Shown here piece after piece: positions 44,581 through 56,999 of a stretch of DNA of 64,000 bases. The stretch covers positions 16,480,584 through 16,544,583 of the forward strand of contig OY759271.1 in the NCBI GenBank assembly GCA_963662155.1, read 5' to 3'. Below the pieces are notes generated by a model, which was given only the letters and a program-made list of their open reading frames with translations, did not search any database and was not told where the DNA came from. Position 1 is the stretch's first letter. Each line of letters opens with the position of its first letter. Origin of the DNA: Lamellibrachia columna (Eukaryota; Annelida; Polychaeta; Sabellida; Siboglinidae). The translations under genes and the position numbers were made by a program.

Positions 44581-44781
44581 AGCGTACCAATCCAACTGTT
44601 TACAACTGGAACTGCTTATCAGTTATGACATGATTACATATAATCCCTTTTGTTTTGGTGCGCTGTATTTTATATAATAATTATTAGTTGGACGTGAACG
44701 ACCGCTCAGGAATATGATAGTCACACAGCGAACGTTTGACGAAGAAGCCCTGCGACGTTACGGCGCCGTAGCGCAAATTCG

Positions 44782-44815
44782 TGACGTCACGACGATGGTT
44801 GAGATTATGACGTCA
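44782..44815. promoter_or_regulatory. Two perfect CRE palindromes (TGACGTCA)
   Basis: TGACGTCA at 44782-44789 and 44808-44815, 26 bp apart, about 200 bp before a TATA-like TATTTATAAG (about 45000) and 600 bp before the exon at 45414. CREB/ATF factors bind such sites. A promoter for the downstream gene is possible but not shown. A third copy lies at 46233-46240. Confidence 0.4.
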
Positions 44816-45413
44816 TGGCGACGTTGTCACGAGCGCTGAACGTGAAAACCCCTACGTGTGGTGAAAATTACGCGCGACAGCGGCCGTATTGCCGGTCGTC
44901 AGACAATGACTAAGATGCACCGAGAAATGGAACTCTGTGATGACGCATCGACGTTCATGGTACGTCACGTGGGACTCCCAAGGAGTGGGAACTATCCTCA
45001 TATTTATAAGACGTTTTCGTGGGGGACTAACACATACTCAGAGCATAGGTCTATCCTTTAATGGGGGGGGACCTAAATATTGCTGGTAAGGAATCACTGG
45101 AAAGTGAAGTGACGGCTGACGATACTGTTACCAGGAATACGCGCAACAATTCATTGGCAGGCGACGGCTTTCCATCACACATGCTTTTCTCCAGCCACCC
45201 CAGCCCAGCCCTCGAGACATACACATTAATCATCATTGTCAGCCTCACAACATGTGCCGTATTGTGAGAGTCCAATGTATTCCTGTGCATGTTTCAATAA
45301 TTAGAGTACTTATCAGTGGAACCGATTAGTTCGGGCGTAATCTGTATAAGCTGGTGTTCTTTAAATAAATATATAGAATCATGTATAATCGTTTTTGCGT
45401 CTGTTTCCCGCAG

Positions 45414-46028
45414 CACCACGTGTCCTTGCTGATTCGCCATGTGGCGCCACTGCTCTTCATCGACCATGTAGCGCGCGCCTTCCTCCAGCCGATGGTGGTT
45501 CTGACGCGCGGGGCAGAGTTCTGCATCTGGCTGATGCTCGTTAGGCTGTTCGACGTCGACGTTGTCTTCTACGGCGCTTCTCGGCGAAAGAAGCGCACAT
45601 CGGAGACGGCCGTGACGCCGTGGAACCTGCGGGTGGCCGACATAGCGCAAAGCGTTGGCGAGTGGATGCTGCTGCGATTCGTCTGGTTCCCCTTGAACAG
45701 TTTCTTCGCGGTGCTGCTGTTGGACCACCTCGGCGAGACGCCGTGCATGAGTTGCCGGATCCGACCCGAGCTGTTTATGCCGCTGCCCATCTTCGTGCAG
45801 GCGATCCGTCGCTTCTTCGTTCGGCTGTTCGGGTGGAACCAAGAGAACAGCGACGAGGAAGACATAGGAACCCCGAGTGTGCAGGATATGTCGACGCGCT
45901 GGAAGAGGTCGCGCTTCAAGACGCTCAACTTCTCGGACGAGTTGGAAGAAAGGATGAAGCGAAAGTTGTTCCAACGGCGTAACAACCGGCTGATGAAACC
46001 CGCCTTCGGGAACGATGAATTCTACTGA
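45414..46028 (+). CDS. Terminal exon of an unrecognised, probably membrane-associated protein
   Basis: Acceptor TGTTTCCCGCAG ends at 45413 and the frame is open for 204 codons to TGA at 46026-46028. Codons are strongly G/C at third positions, unlike the AT-rich surroundings. Hydrophobic segments include APLLFIDHVARAFLQPMVVL, FCIWLMLVRLF and MLLRFVWFPLNSFFAVLLL. They are followed by a CMSC pair, LPIFVQAIRRFFVRLFGW, then an acidic DEEDIG stretch and a basic tail ending in KPAFGNDEFY. I do not recognise the family. Upstream exons were not found; the ATG at 45381 lies in the intron and is not a likely start. The opposite strand is also open, but its composition looks like an antisense shadow. Confidence 0.7.
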   Translation, partial: HHVSLLIRHVAPLLFIDHVARAFLQPMVVLTRGAEFCIWLMLVRLFDVDVVFYGASRRKKRTSETAVTPWNLRVADIAQSVGEWMLLRFVWFPLNSFFAVLLLDHLGETPCMSCRIRPELFMPLPIFVQAIRRFFVRLFGWNQENSDEEDIGTPSVQDMSTRWKRSRFKTLNFSDELEERMKRKLFQRRNNRLMKPAFGNDEFY

Positions 46029-46810
46029 CGACCGGCGCCTTCGCAACTCGTCGGGCCCAGTGGATTTGTCGGAACGGGCGATAATCGTTTCGGCAGGCGC
46101 AGAATGAAGGGCAGAGGACGTAGAACGTCGTGTCATTTAGCAACTGGATTAATGGCGGCATTGACCTTGGCTGGTTTACCATCTTGGTTCCGTTTTGGCG
46201 GCAACAACCACGAATCGGCTGTCCGGACGCCGTGACGTCATCGTCCACGTGATATTCACGTGATGTTACTGATGTTTAACTGAGAGCGTACTCTAGCCGG
46301 TACAAAGATATATGTCGTATAAAGACAGCTGAAGGGTATGTAGTCATTTGGGAATGGGTCGACCATACTGAAATAACTACTATTCTTTCAATATGTGTAT
46401 TCATGTTCAATATGTGTGTTGGCAAAAATGAAATGGAAATACACCGGAGAGTCCAGGATGCTGCGGCGTTAGACTTATCGTTTGTCTAAACGATTGTTTA
46501 TGTTACACAAACGCGCAGCATTCAGGATTGGATGTATCCCAGTTCGTGTTAATGTATTCGAGGAAGTGCTTATCCATCAGCAAGTCATCGATGATAACCA
46601 AAGTCGCTATGAATAGCAAAAAGAAAAACACAAGAAGAACGAAACAAAGCAGGAGAGGGAAATACGAAACACGTCTGAGATGACGAAGCAGCGCGTGTCA
46701 CGGTCAACTATAGGGAATTAAGTAACTGGATAAGCGGGACAACTACAACTCAGCCATCTTCAAGAAGACATCTATGATATGGTCAATCTCAGACGGTCAA
46801 ATTGGTGAAT
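46029..46810. other. 3' flank of the membrane-protein gene
   Basis: Contains one CRE palindrome (46233-46240) next to two CACGTG E-boxes (46244, 46258). No gene seen. Confidence 0.35.
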
Positions 46811-46814
46811 AAGA

Positions 46815-47048
46815 ACCTAATGTCCTTAATGTCATCAATGTCCTCGATGTCATCAACGTCATCAATGTCATCAATGTCCTCAATGTCCTCAACCTAACAA
46901 TGTCATCAATGTCCTCAACCTAGCCATGTCCTCGATGTCATCAATGTCCTCAACCTAACAATGTCATCAATGTCCTCAATGTCGTCAATGTCCTCAATGT
47001 CATCAATTTCATCAATTTCATCAACGTCCCCAATGTCGTCAACCTAAC
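46815..47048 (+). repeat. Degenerate ATGTC(A/C)TCA repeat
   Basis: Irregular 9-bp-based repeat (ATGTCATCA, ATGTCCTCA, with AACCTAACA interruptions) over about 230 bp. Confidence 0.85.
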
Positions 47049-47235
47049 AATGGATTTCATATGCACGTTCCAGGCGCGTTCTTCCCCAATGCCTTCTTGG
47101 AAATAGCATTTCCGAGTTGGATTACTCCCGGTGATCCAACTAATTGATGTCCACTATTCCTTAGATGGATACATCGCCGGGGTTGCCCAACATTACCCGA
47201 TTATCACATTTCACGTGTGTCTGCAAAAGCTGCAA

Positions 47236-47292
47236 CCGTGTGTTGGGTGTATTGGGTGTGTTGGGTGTGTTGAGTGTGTTTGGTGTGTTGGA
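47236..47292 (+). repeat. Short TTGGGTGTG repeat
   Basis: About six imperfect 9-bp units (GTGTTGGGT, GTATTGGGT, GTGTTGAGT). Confidence 0.8.
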
Positions 47293-47299
47293 ACCTGTA

Positions 47300-48340
47300 C
47301 AAATGCTTGGAAAGAACCAACAAGTCCGAGTATGCGAGCTCCGCATGAGATACAAACACACAACAAAATATGAAATGGAGAAAGTAGGACGTCGAACAGC
47401 GAGGTTTGTACAGAACAACGACAGCCGGGAACACGTCGAGCTGTGTATGTGCATCTGTATGCAGTGGCTATGTTGTACGGTTATAAAACAAAGTACTGTT
47501 CAATGAACAATGGTACAACGAACATTAACATCTAGTGTCGTCCTAGTGTCGTATTTATGATTTCGGAAGGGGGACGAAGACGTATGAAGGGTCCGTAGTC
47601 GTGGCAGTATTCACATTCCATGGCCCAATGTCCCCACCCCTAAATAACGATGGTCAATATTCAACATCCATAAATCCGATGACCGCCTTGGCAGTAACTA
47701 CCATGGGAACAAACTGAACTGCACAGAACGATGCTCTATCGAGCACGACCCAACATTGCGGCACGTCTGCCATGCTGGAAGAACGATAATAGGAAATAAT
47801 TTGGAAAACATGAAAGCAAGGCTTTTTATCGCCTCGGTGAATGACAATACAGAATTCTTCGAAACCTTGCGGGAGTTTTGTATGTAGTATAGTACGCTCA
47901 TCCCATTTTTCGTTTGATGTAGGTACATTTCGTAGCCGGTAGATGGCGACACTCGATTTGACTAGGAATGCTATAGGCCAATTAACCAATACGTTTTTAC
48001 AACGGATTTATGCATAATTTCAAGTCAAAATTACTCATTTCAACGAAACAAAACAACATGTATGTACATGGATGTGTTACCTCGGATGGATTACACAAAC
48101 ACACAGCTGAACTGTGTAAAATTAGCCGCACAATGCAATCTTTTTAGTTGCATACATACGGAACAGTTTTAGTGGACTGAGGACTGGTATAACAGCTGGT
48201 GTTGAGCAAGCATCGTATACTACTGCCTTCGGATACCTAAAGCACGAAATGTGGTTCGTTTATTCAGATGCTTAAAGTGCATGGTTACACTGGCCAGTGA
48301 TTTCAGTATTGATCAATATCGTCATATGTACGCTGACATA
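47300..48340. other. Unassigned stretch
   Basis: No gene with convincing splice sites or family match was found on either strand. Confidence 0.3.
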
Positions 48341-48347
48341 CTATGGT

Positions 48348-48514
48348 GGCCGAGAAGGACCATATCTGTTGTGTGCTGAATATGGAAATCGATGGCGATG
48401 GAGCGATGACGCGATCATCATTCCATCGCGTCATCGCTCCATCGCATCGCGTCATCGCATCGCGGAATCGTATTGCAAACATTCTGCACACAACAGCGAC
48501 GTCCGTTCTTGGCC
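48348..48514. mobile_element. 167-bp palindromic MITE
   Basis: The left end GGCCGAGAAGGACCATATCT and the right end (reverse complement GGCCAAGAACGGACGTCGCT) pair. TTGTGTGCTGAATATGG pairs with TTGTGTGCAGAATGTTT. The inner GCGATGGAGCGATGACGCGA block is repeated inverted around about 48424. Related half-copies are at 15723 and 16450. No clear target duplication. Confidence 0.65.
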
Positions 48515-49067
48515 TTCGTAACATACACTCATACCAGGGATTCGTGTCATGGACAGCCACCGCTTTATTATCGAATACTGTGGTAATCTGCTTTGTCGAA
48601 GGTACGAATGACTGGGGCTTTGCGAAAGAGTGTAGCTCACCGACCGCTGCACTGGGTGATGCTACTTCTGCGAAAGGGTGTAGCTGGATGCTGGGTCTGG
48701 GCAGTGTCACAGACACGGCGTTCGTGACCTTCTCTAGCCGGGAGATTTTTGAGCGCTGATATCGTTTTATTCCGTCCGTATCTGTATCTGCCCGAACACT
48801 GAACCAACGGCACTTGTAGTAGTAGTCTGCACGATATATGTCCGGGCCGATGCTAGGGCTAGACTTGGCTCGAAACAAACCGAGATGTGGCTTTAGACGA
48901 GCGCCTAGGCGGGTAAGTGTTCTCGGTTTAAAACCACTAAGTTCGACTCTCCTGTCGACAAAATTCGCGCGTTGCTAATGCGGATTTGGCGCCGTGGTTG
49001 AGCTGTTGCGTCACCGTTGTACGGGCTCATTCCTCCGTGGCAACATGTATTCTAGTGCGGAGTCATC

Positions 49068-50546
49068 ATCATGCCATTGTACCACCACGCCAAACACCAT
49101 GCCATTGTACCACCACGCCAAACACCATGTCATTGTACCACCACGCCAAACACCATGTCATTGTACCACCACGCCAAACACCATGCCATTGTACCACCAC
49201 GCCAAACACCATGTCATTGTACCACCACGCCAAACACCGTGTCATTGTACCACCACGCCAAACACCATGTCTTTGTACCACCACGCCAAACACCATGTCA
49301 TTGTACCACCACGCCAAACACCATGCCATTGTACAAACACGCCAAACACCATGTCATTGTACCACTACGCCAAACACCATGCCATTGTACCAACACGCCA
49401 AACACCGTGTCATTGTACCACCACGCCAAACACCATGTCATTGTACCACCACGCCAAACACCATGTCATTGTACCACTACGCCAAACACCATGCCATTGT
49501 ACCAACACGCCAAACACCATGCCATTGTACCACCACGCCAAACACCATGTCATTGTACCACCACGCCAAACACCATGTCATTGTACCACCACGCCAAACA
49601 CCATGTCACTGTACCACCACGCCAAACACCATGCCATTGTACCACCACGCCAAACACCATGACATTGTACCAACACGCCAAACACCATGACATTGTACCA
49701 ACACGCCAAACACCGTGTCATTTTACCACCACGCCAACCACCATGCCATTGTAACACCACGCCAAACACCATGTCATTGTACCACTACGCCAAACACCAT
49801 GTCATTGTACCAACACGCCAAACACCATGCCATTGTACCACCACGCCAAACACCATGTCATTGTACCAACACGCCAAACACCATGTCATTGTACCACCAC
49901 GCCAAACACCATGTCATTGTACCAACATGCCAAACACCATGCCATTGTACCACCACGCCAAACACCATGTCATTGTAACACCACGCAAAACACCATGTCA
50001 TTGTACCACCACGCCAAACACCATGTCTTTGTACCACCACGCCAAACACCATGCCATTGTACCACCACGCCAAACACCATGCCATTGTACAAACACGCCA
50101 AACACCATGCCATTGTACCACTACGCCAAACACCATGTCATTGTACCAACACGCCAAACACCGTGTCATTGCACTACCTCGCCAAACACGATGCCATTGT
50201 ACCAACACGCCAACCACCATGCCATTGTAACACCACGCCAAACACCATGCCATTGTACCACCACGCCAAACACCATGCCATTGTACCACCACGCCAACCA
50301 CCATGCCATTGTACCACCACGCCAAACACCATGTCATTGTACCACCACGCCAAACACCATGCCATTGTACCACCACGCCAAACCCCATGCCATTGTACCA
50401 ACACGCCAAACACCATGCCATTGTATCACCACGCCAAACACCATGTCATTGTACCACCATGCCAAACACCATGCCATTGTACCACCACGCCAAACACTAT
50501 GCCATTGTACCACCACGCCAACTACCATGTCACTGCACCGCCACGC
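49068..50546 (+). repeat. 28-bp minisatellite, about 53 units
   Basis: Unit CATGCCATTGTACCACCACG, CCAAACAC with mainly CATGTCATTG / CATGCCATTG and ACCACCACG / ACCAACACG alternatives. 28 is not a multiple of 3, and open readings on both strands are artefacts of the array. Confidence 0.95.
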
Positions 50547-50837
50547 TAAGCAACATGCCAAGAAGAACGATGTGATTTACAGTTATCCTCCTGTCTGGTT
50601 TAATTTGATTTCTCCGCCTGAATACTGGACTGCCCAGAAGCAGTCAGTCGATGCCGTTTCTGACCCGGTGGCCGTTGAATGATTCGCGAGAATGTTCGTG
50701 TAGGCAATGTTCTATACGGAGCTGCGTGGAATGCTACATATAGGAGATTGTTCGTTCCACCCGCTTGCCAACCAGCCTCTCTGCCAGCCTCTCTGCAGCC
50801 AAGATACGATCCATATTATGTTCAACCGTCGGCCAGC

Positions 50838-50843
50838 TGCTTG

Positions 50844-50895
<52 letters not shown>

Positions 50896-50945
50896 CCAGC
50901 ATGCCTGCCTGCCAGCATGCCTGCCTGTCTGTCTGCCTGTCCGCC
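50838..50945 (+). repeat. (CTGC)n tetranucleotide repeat
   Basis: About 15 uninterrupted CTGC units, then degenerate copies with CAGCATG interruptions. Confidence 0.95.
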
Positions 50946-50949
50946 TACA

Positions 50950-52880
50950 ACACATAAACAGCCATTTATCATTAGTTAATATCGCGGTCGATGAAACGTG
51001 AATAACACGTGCAGACAGCCACTGCCTAAGCAGACGACCCGGGCCGCCGGATGATGCACGAGTCTACAACCAGCGAAATTAAACTAGCAGGCTAATAGAC
51101 TACTATCGATGTCTTCATTAAAACCAATGCTAAAATGTAATCATGCAATTTCACAATGTGCACAAAATTACGATTCGGTTTTAACCAAAACTGTACACTT
51201 CGTTGTTTGTCTCGTCACCGACCCCCCGACCCCCCCCCCCCAGTAGTGTGTTCGTCGAATCCTGCACTTTTTTTTCTCGAGAAAATCAACATGGAAACTA
51301 ATCCCCGTCATTTGCTCAAAAACAGAATTCTGTCTTCGCACACGGGGATCCTTCCGTCACATTAAAACCTGTGCGCACAAGTGTCACTGTCCTGAAATGT
51401 ACCCTTTCCCTGGTCAGGAGTATTTTAAGGGTGCAAAAAGGGGGTGTCGTTTCAAAATCACGAGCACACTATTTGTATACCATGAATTAAGAAAAAAAAT
51501 AATTACTAGGCATCTTATTTACCTCTTATTTACAAGAAACATGGTTGAATTCTCCGAATATTTTGTCTACTTCACGCTACGGGCGTGGTAAATGAGATGT
51601 CTATTGAAACAATCCAAGAAATCAGAACGTTCATTCATTCAACGGTAAAATAATGATAATTATGTTCCCGACATCTCGTAGCGCATGTGGTTCAGTGTGT
51701 GGTTCAGTGTGTGGTTCAGTGTGTGGAAATGTCACGAGTTCATGGTTACCATCGCGTTCACAGGGCGCTCGATGCCCACAAAATCCAAGCAGTATCCGCT
51801 GCTACCAGCACAATGGCGCTTACAGCTCGGCACCGTGACCAGACTCAGACGGTTTATTGCCAAGTAACATTAAAAAAAATAAACAAGGAATTTGTGGCGT
51901 TGTGGCGTAAGAACTCACCAACCCACCCACCCACCCACTCACCCCAGAAGCAGCCATCCAATTACACACATCCACACACACACTTGCCTATGTAAAGAAA
52001 TGTGCATGCAAATGAGATCACACTACGCAAAGCATAGGTCAAACATATTATCCATTCGGGAGAGGAATGATATAACATGTCCAGACTGTATATGCAACTC
52101 TGCAATGCATAAACTTACATTTAACATAATTGTTTTAAGGGCAGTCTCTATAATGGGAAGCCACGCCGATTTAGAAATAAATGCGTTATTTTATAATTTC
52201 ACCACTGTATTAGTCCTGATGTTAGTTTTAATGGGTATATATTTTCGATCAAGTCGTGACATATATGTGGTGCTATTACCAATGTGATCGACTTCAGGTG
52301 TGCTCTTTCATACGGCGTCCAGCGTCTGAGACATGCGCCGTCTGGTGGCGACAGAGCAACACTCGCCAGAGGGCATGGCATGTTTTCATTCTTCTAGAAT
52401 GTCTACAATGACGGCTACGTAGGCAAGTTAACCACACATTCGCTCGCTAGTTCCGATGTTAGTTTGGACTTGCCACCGCAGTAACCCGGGGCCATTGACC
52501 AGCTGTATATGGACACAATCTTCATTCATTTCTTTTGTGCGACGCGGGAGGCAGCTGTCAGTTTAAACGCCACAACCTTTGTAATTACTTTCCTCGTGCA
52601 CACAAAAACTGAACGGACAGCGCAGATTAATGTACTGCTAGCAGTGCACCGTAATGGCCGCAGTAATTACAGAAGTTTGATTACGAAGAAAAGGCATTTG
52701 GCGCAGGAACACGCACGCAGTCACCTATGCGACAAATTGCTACTAAAATTGCTATTACAAGGTCAGAAATGTGCTTCGTAATCAAAACTCCTTCCTGCGG
52801 TCACGTATACATACATATACATAATATATAGGCATATATATGTATGTATAACGAGGGTCCGGAATTATCGATAAGATCTG
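50950..52880. other. Unassigned stretch
   Basis: No gene recognised. Minor low-complexity pieces: a C-run at about 51224-51241, GTGTGTGGTTCA x3 at 51688-51724, and (CCCA)n at 51919-51940. Confidence 0.3.
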
Positions 52881-52892
52881 CACCGCAGTGTG

Positions 52893-53180
52893 TGAAGGAA
52901 CAGTACGAGAACATTGTGAAGGAACAGTACGAGAACATTGTGAAGGAACAGTATGAGAACATTGTGAAGGAACAGTATGAGAACATTGTGAAGGAACAGT
53001 ACGAGAACATTGTGAAGGAACAGTACGAGAACATTGTGAAGGAACAGTATGAGAACATTGTGAAGGAACAGTACGAGAACATTGTGAAGGAACAGTACGA
53101 GAGCATTGTGAAGGAACAGTACGAGAACATTGTGAAGGAACAGTACGAGAACATTGTGAAGGGACAGTACGAGAACATTG
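52893..53180 (+). repeat. 24-bp minisatellite, 12 units
   Basis: Unit GTGAAGGAACAGTACGAGAA, CATT. It reads VKEQYENI repeatedly in one plus frame and stays open on both strands because 24 is a multiple of 3. The commonest variant (TAC/TAT) is synonymous in that frame, but one site is too little to argue for coding. Confidence 0.92.
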
Positions 53181-53616
53181 CGTTACACTCGCCGGCGCAG
53201 AAATCAAAGAACGCGGTTCCTATAGCAATTATAGCACTGGCGCGTCCTGGCGCCGCGCGCCCAACAAGTGAACGGTCTGCAACAACAACAACCTGCACTC
53301 GCTGACATCTGACGTTAGTGCGCTGTAGAGTCGACGGCTCCATTCCATACACGTGCACCGGCCGCTGTCAAACTATCGCCGTCGCTCTCTCTCACTTCGG
53401 CCATTCATTAATCCGTCGTTTCGGAGACTCTGGTCCACTGGCTGCAGCACCGGATCAAGACGACGAACACTACTTTCATCTAATTGTACTCGCCCCGATT
53501 ATAGACGATTACATAATAATTATCAGCGGTCCCTCGGAACTATTATGACTTCGGCCAAGATTCGGTCGTGGGTCCTGAGGTGACCCAGGAGCCCGATTTG
53601 TGATCTGTAAACGTTA

Positions 53617-53835
53617 AGGCAGCGGGGGCAGCGGGGGCAGCGGGGGCAGCGGGGGCAGCGGGGGGCAGCGGGGGCAGCGGGGGCAGCTGGAGCAGCGGGG
53701 GCAGCGGGGGGCAGCGGGGGCAGCGGAGGGCAGCGGGGGCAGCGGGGGCAGCGGGGGGCAGCTGGGACATCTGGGGCAGCTGGGGCAGCTGGGGCAGCTG
53801 GGGCAGCTGGGGCAGCTGGGGCAGCTGGGGCAGCC
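53617..53835 (+). repeat. G-rich (GGGGGCAGC)n array with quadruplex potential
   Basis: About 24 units of 9 bp, GGGGGCAGC at the left and GGGGCAGCT at the right. Nearly every unit supplies a run of four or five G on the plus strand. Confidence 0.92.
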
Positions 53836-54025
53836 GGTTCCCGGTGATAATGAGGTTTGCGGGTCTAGGTCCCACTCCTTTCTCCGCTTCCACTCCTCGG
53901 CCTCATTCAGTAGGCGGACTGCCTCAGGTCGTTGCTTATAGGATTGCGCGGCACCAAAGTGGACAGTGCGCGGCCAGGTCCTCCCAGGCTGTGACGTTGA
54001 TACAGTGTCTGACATTTTCAAAAAA

Positions 54026-54098
54026 ATTAACTGGGCCAGATTTTTGTTAACTGGCCCAGTCCTATTTTGAACTGGGCCATGTGAGTTTGAACGGGCCC
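54026..54098. repeat. Cluster of ACTGGGCCAG / CTGGCCCAGT inverted repeats
   Basis: AACTGGGCCAG (54029) pairs with CTGGCCCAGT (54051), loop about 11 bp, and a third AACTGGGCCA follows at 54068. Possible end of a small element; no gene. Confidence 0.6.
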
Positions 54099-54099
54099 C

Positions 54100-55705
54100 A
54101 CAAAAATGTATACTTTATAAGTATACGTAATAAAGCAAAGTTATCGACACTGTCTTCTTTAAATTAGAATAAATAATAATTTACTAAATATAAATCATAC
54201 CAAATATTGTTGTTCATTTCTTATAACTAGCAGACCAATAAAATAAAGTATTGAATTTAATAAACATTTCAATGTGACCTTTATTTACGAAAAAGTTACA
54301 ATTGTTCCAAAGTTCACTTTCACAGCCATATATCACATTAATCAGAATATCTTGGCACATAATTATTGTCAGTCGGATTGTCTGCCTCCTTAGTATCACC
54401 AGTATGAAGTAAATTTGTCGTAATATCCTTCACAAACTATCGAACTCTACCATTCTTGCAATTTCGTCCGCCATCCCTGCTTTTATGTTTTCCTGGTATT
54501 GCCCAATATACTGACGTCATTAAATGTGAATCATCCAATAAGCATCCATGTTACAAATGCCAGGGGTTTCCCTTGCATGAGCGGACTTCGCCTTTGCCTA
54601 GGCAGCGATCTGTCGCTGTCAAGGAAGAAGTAGTTTGTCACAATCGTATTTTATATCGAATTAGCATAGATAATTACTGTAATGTGCATCACTAATACAC
54701 TCCGACCCAGCCGTGGCCGGCGGGATTAATCGGCGGAGTGGGGCCGATAACTTGCGCGTGTTGGCTAACTGAATCGTCTGGAAGCATTTGAATCGCCTTA
54801 TTTTATCACGATGCGGTATTCGGTATATTTTACAAGAATATATGAAACATACAAACATATTTTCCAAAGTTGTATCGTGTTGACCGTTGCAACCACGTCA
54901 ATAGCACGCCGTGGAAACCGAGTCGAGTCTACCCATATATCATCTAGTCAACGCCAACTGAGTCACATTCGCTTGCTACTTGTCGAAGTCTCGCTTTATG
55001 TCGCGTTTGCGACAAAACTATATTTGATTATTCCACTTTTTCTTGAACATTGTGTTTTCACTAGACATTTAAATTTTACGACTGTGTAATGCGGCACAAA
55101 TAAATTGTTTCTTTTCAGCTGTATCGCGACGCGAATATCGCGATGAATATCGCATCGTGGCTTTATGAGTCGTTACCGCCCTAGTGACGATAGCTGCGAC
55201 AGAGACGGTGCTGATGTCTGTGCCATTTGAGAACAAACGTGTCGGCCAATTGCTTAATTAATACGAGTGTCACGCGTAGACGTCACATTCGTGAGTGACA
55301 AAGCCGACCAACCCGTTGGTCCAACAGCTAGACACCTTTAATACTGGATCTCATTGTCGATGTGGTGTATTCAGGTTATAATCGGTGCGCTGTCGTTCAG
55401 TGGAACTGTTATGTGACGCGTGATCGATTTTATCGCGACATGACAACCCAAAAATATACTGCCAATGTCTATGTATAAGCGATACACGGAGCTCGATTAG
55501 CCGTTGCAAAGAATGGCTTAACACAAAGGAACGTACGTAGTCATTTATGCTTATATTGACGTTTCTGTCACGTGTAATCAACGTGCAGTTAATTGGTTTA
55601 CAATCTGTCGTTATCAAATACCTAGTATCGGCCGCTAACACAAAGGTCAGATCGATAAACGACATCCGTGTAATCACAGACGTGTAACAGAGAAGTGATC
55701 CGGAA
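54100..55705. other. Unassigned stretch
   Basis: No gene or known repeat recognised on either strand. Confidence 0.3.
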
Positions 55706-55709
55706 AAAC

Positions 55710-56050
55710 CGGACCTCGTCTTTAGTGGTCTACAGGGCTCGCGTCTTTAGTGGTCTACAGGGCTCGCGTCTTTAGTGGTCTACAGGGCTCGCGTCTTTAG
55801 TGGTCTACAGGGCTCGCGTCTTTAGTGGTCTACAGGGCTCGCGTCTTTTGTGATCAACAGGGTTAGTGTTTTCATTGATGTACAAGGTTCGTGTGTATAT
55901 TGATAGATCTACAGGGCTTGGGACTTCGGTGATCCACATGGCTCGTGCCTTAAGTGATCACCGGGTTTGCGTTTTTAACGATCTTCAAGGCTCGTGTCTT
56001 CAGTGATCTGCAGGGCTCCTGTCTTTGGCGATATACAGAGTTCGTGTCTA
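55710..56050 (+). repeat. 25-bp minisatellite with a decay gradient
   Basis: Unit GCGTCTTTAGTGGTCTACAG, GGCTC. The first five to six units (to about 55845) are identical; later ones (to about 56050) keep only the GTxTTxxGTGAT, ACAGGGxTC skeleton with changing lengths. Confidence 0.88.
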
Positions 56051-56149
56051 AAGAACTGTTTCTTGTTTTCATACATACGTGAAATAGCGCATTGCTAAAG
56101 AGAAGTGATCTTAAAAAGAGCCTAGCGTCGTGAAGCAAATGCGATTAGT

Positions 56150-56765
56150 TGTTGCCTGGTGATCTGAGTCGCTCGGCCCGGTGACGCCCTCGAGTCGACC
56201 AGCTGCCTGAGTCTTGTTAAAGCCAGTGTTCGAGCAGTTGATTTATGCCGTGGCCGCGCATCGAGGCGACGCGATCTCAGAGCGACAACCGCTCCGTGTC
56301 CAGCCGCTGAAAGAGCAAGCTGAAACGAGACTGGCTAGAGGTGTATTGAAACACCGGTAAGACATCTTCAGAAATAGGATTTACGTGATGTTGGTGGATT
56401 GACGGAGGATGTATGTATGAGGCCGTGATGGGTGGTCAAGACTGAGCGTTGACCACGAGTGACCGGGCACTGACTGGTGTTGTTGACGTTGTTGTTGTTG
56501 ACGTCGATAGATCGCGGACGCCGAACCGAAGACAATTTATCTTAATCCGGAAGATACGAATCTGTCGGAAAGCGAAGTCGGTGAGAGAGGGTGTTCGGAG
56601 GAGAGACTTTGGTCGGGAGACGGAGGAAAGGAGCACATACAGGGAAGACGGGGGAGGGCCTGGCGGGCGCCTAGCCGCAGACGCGAGTTTAGGCCGGAGA
56701 CGCGTTCCGGCGTCGATCGACTAATTATCGACGGAGGAATGCAGCCTCGGCGCCGACTGTAAACG
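56150..56765. other. GC-rich, CpG-rich block, possible promoter/5' exon
   Basis: This 600-bp block is visibly richer in G+C and CpG than its surroundings and contains a donor-like ACACCG/GTAAGA at about 56356. It lies 5.5 kb before the guanylate cyclase first coding exon, which has an acceptor directly upstream and so needs a non-coding exon. The link is a guess. Confidence 0.3.
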
Positions 56766-56805
56766 TTGTCACTGATTCTCGTATTCCAAGCACGCGTCTA
56801 GGTAT

Positions 56806-56806
<1 letters not shown>

Positions 56807-56856
<50 letters not shown>
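56807..56856. repeat. (GT)n microsatellite
   Basis: About 25 perfect GT units. Confidence 0.97.
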
Positions 56857-56857
<1 letters not shown>

Positions 56858-56999
56858 TGCGCGCGCATGCGTGCGTACGTGCGGGCTCTATTGTATTTAC
56901 ACTTTTCAATTCCATTACATAAGTCGAACGCGTATAGGTTAGGAAGGTAGGACTTACGCACTTCGCAGCTTTTCGAGATAATGTTATTTCCAAGAAATT

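Noticed and set aside
45294..46136. 280-residue minus-strand reading opposite the membrane-protein exon
   Set aside because: Rich in His/Gln/Arg/Pro as expected for the antisense of GC3-rich codons. The plus strand has the acceptor, the stop and coding-like composition.
48303..48878. 191-residue minus and 138-residue plus readings
   Set aside because: Both run across the palindromic MITE at 48348-48514 and have no recognisable domain or splice signals.
49069..50682. Large readings on both strands in the 28-bp array, including one of 331 residues
   Set aside because: Same array artefact; both strands and all phases are open.
52801..53358. Minus-strand readings with repeated FSYCSFTM or SQCSRTVP
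   Set aside because: Shadows of the 24-bp array.
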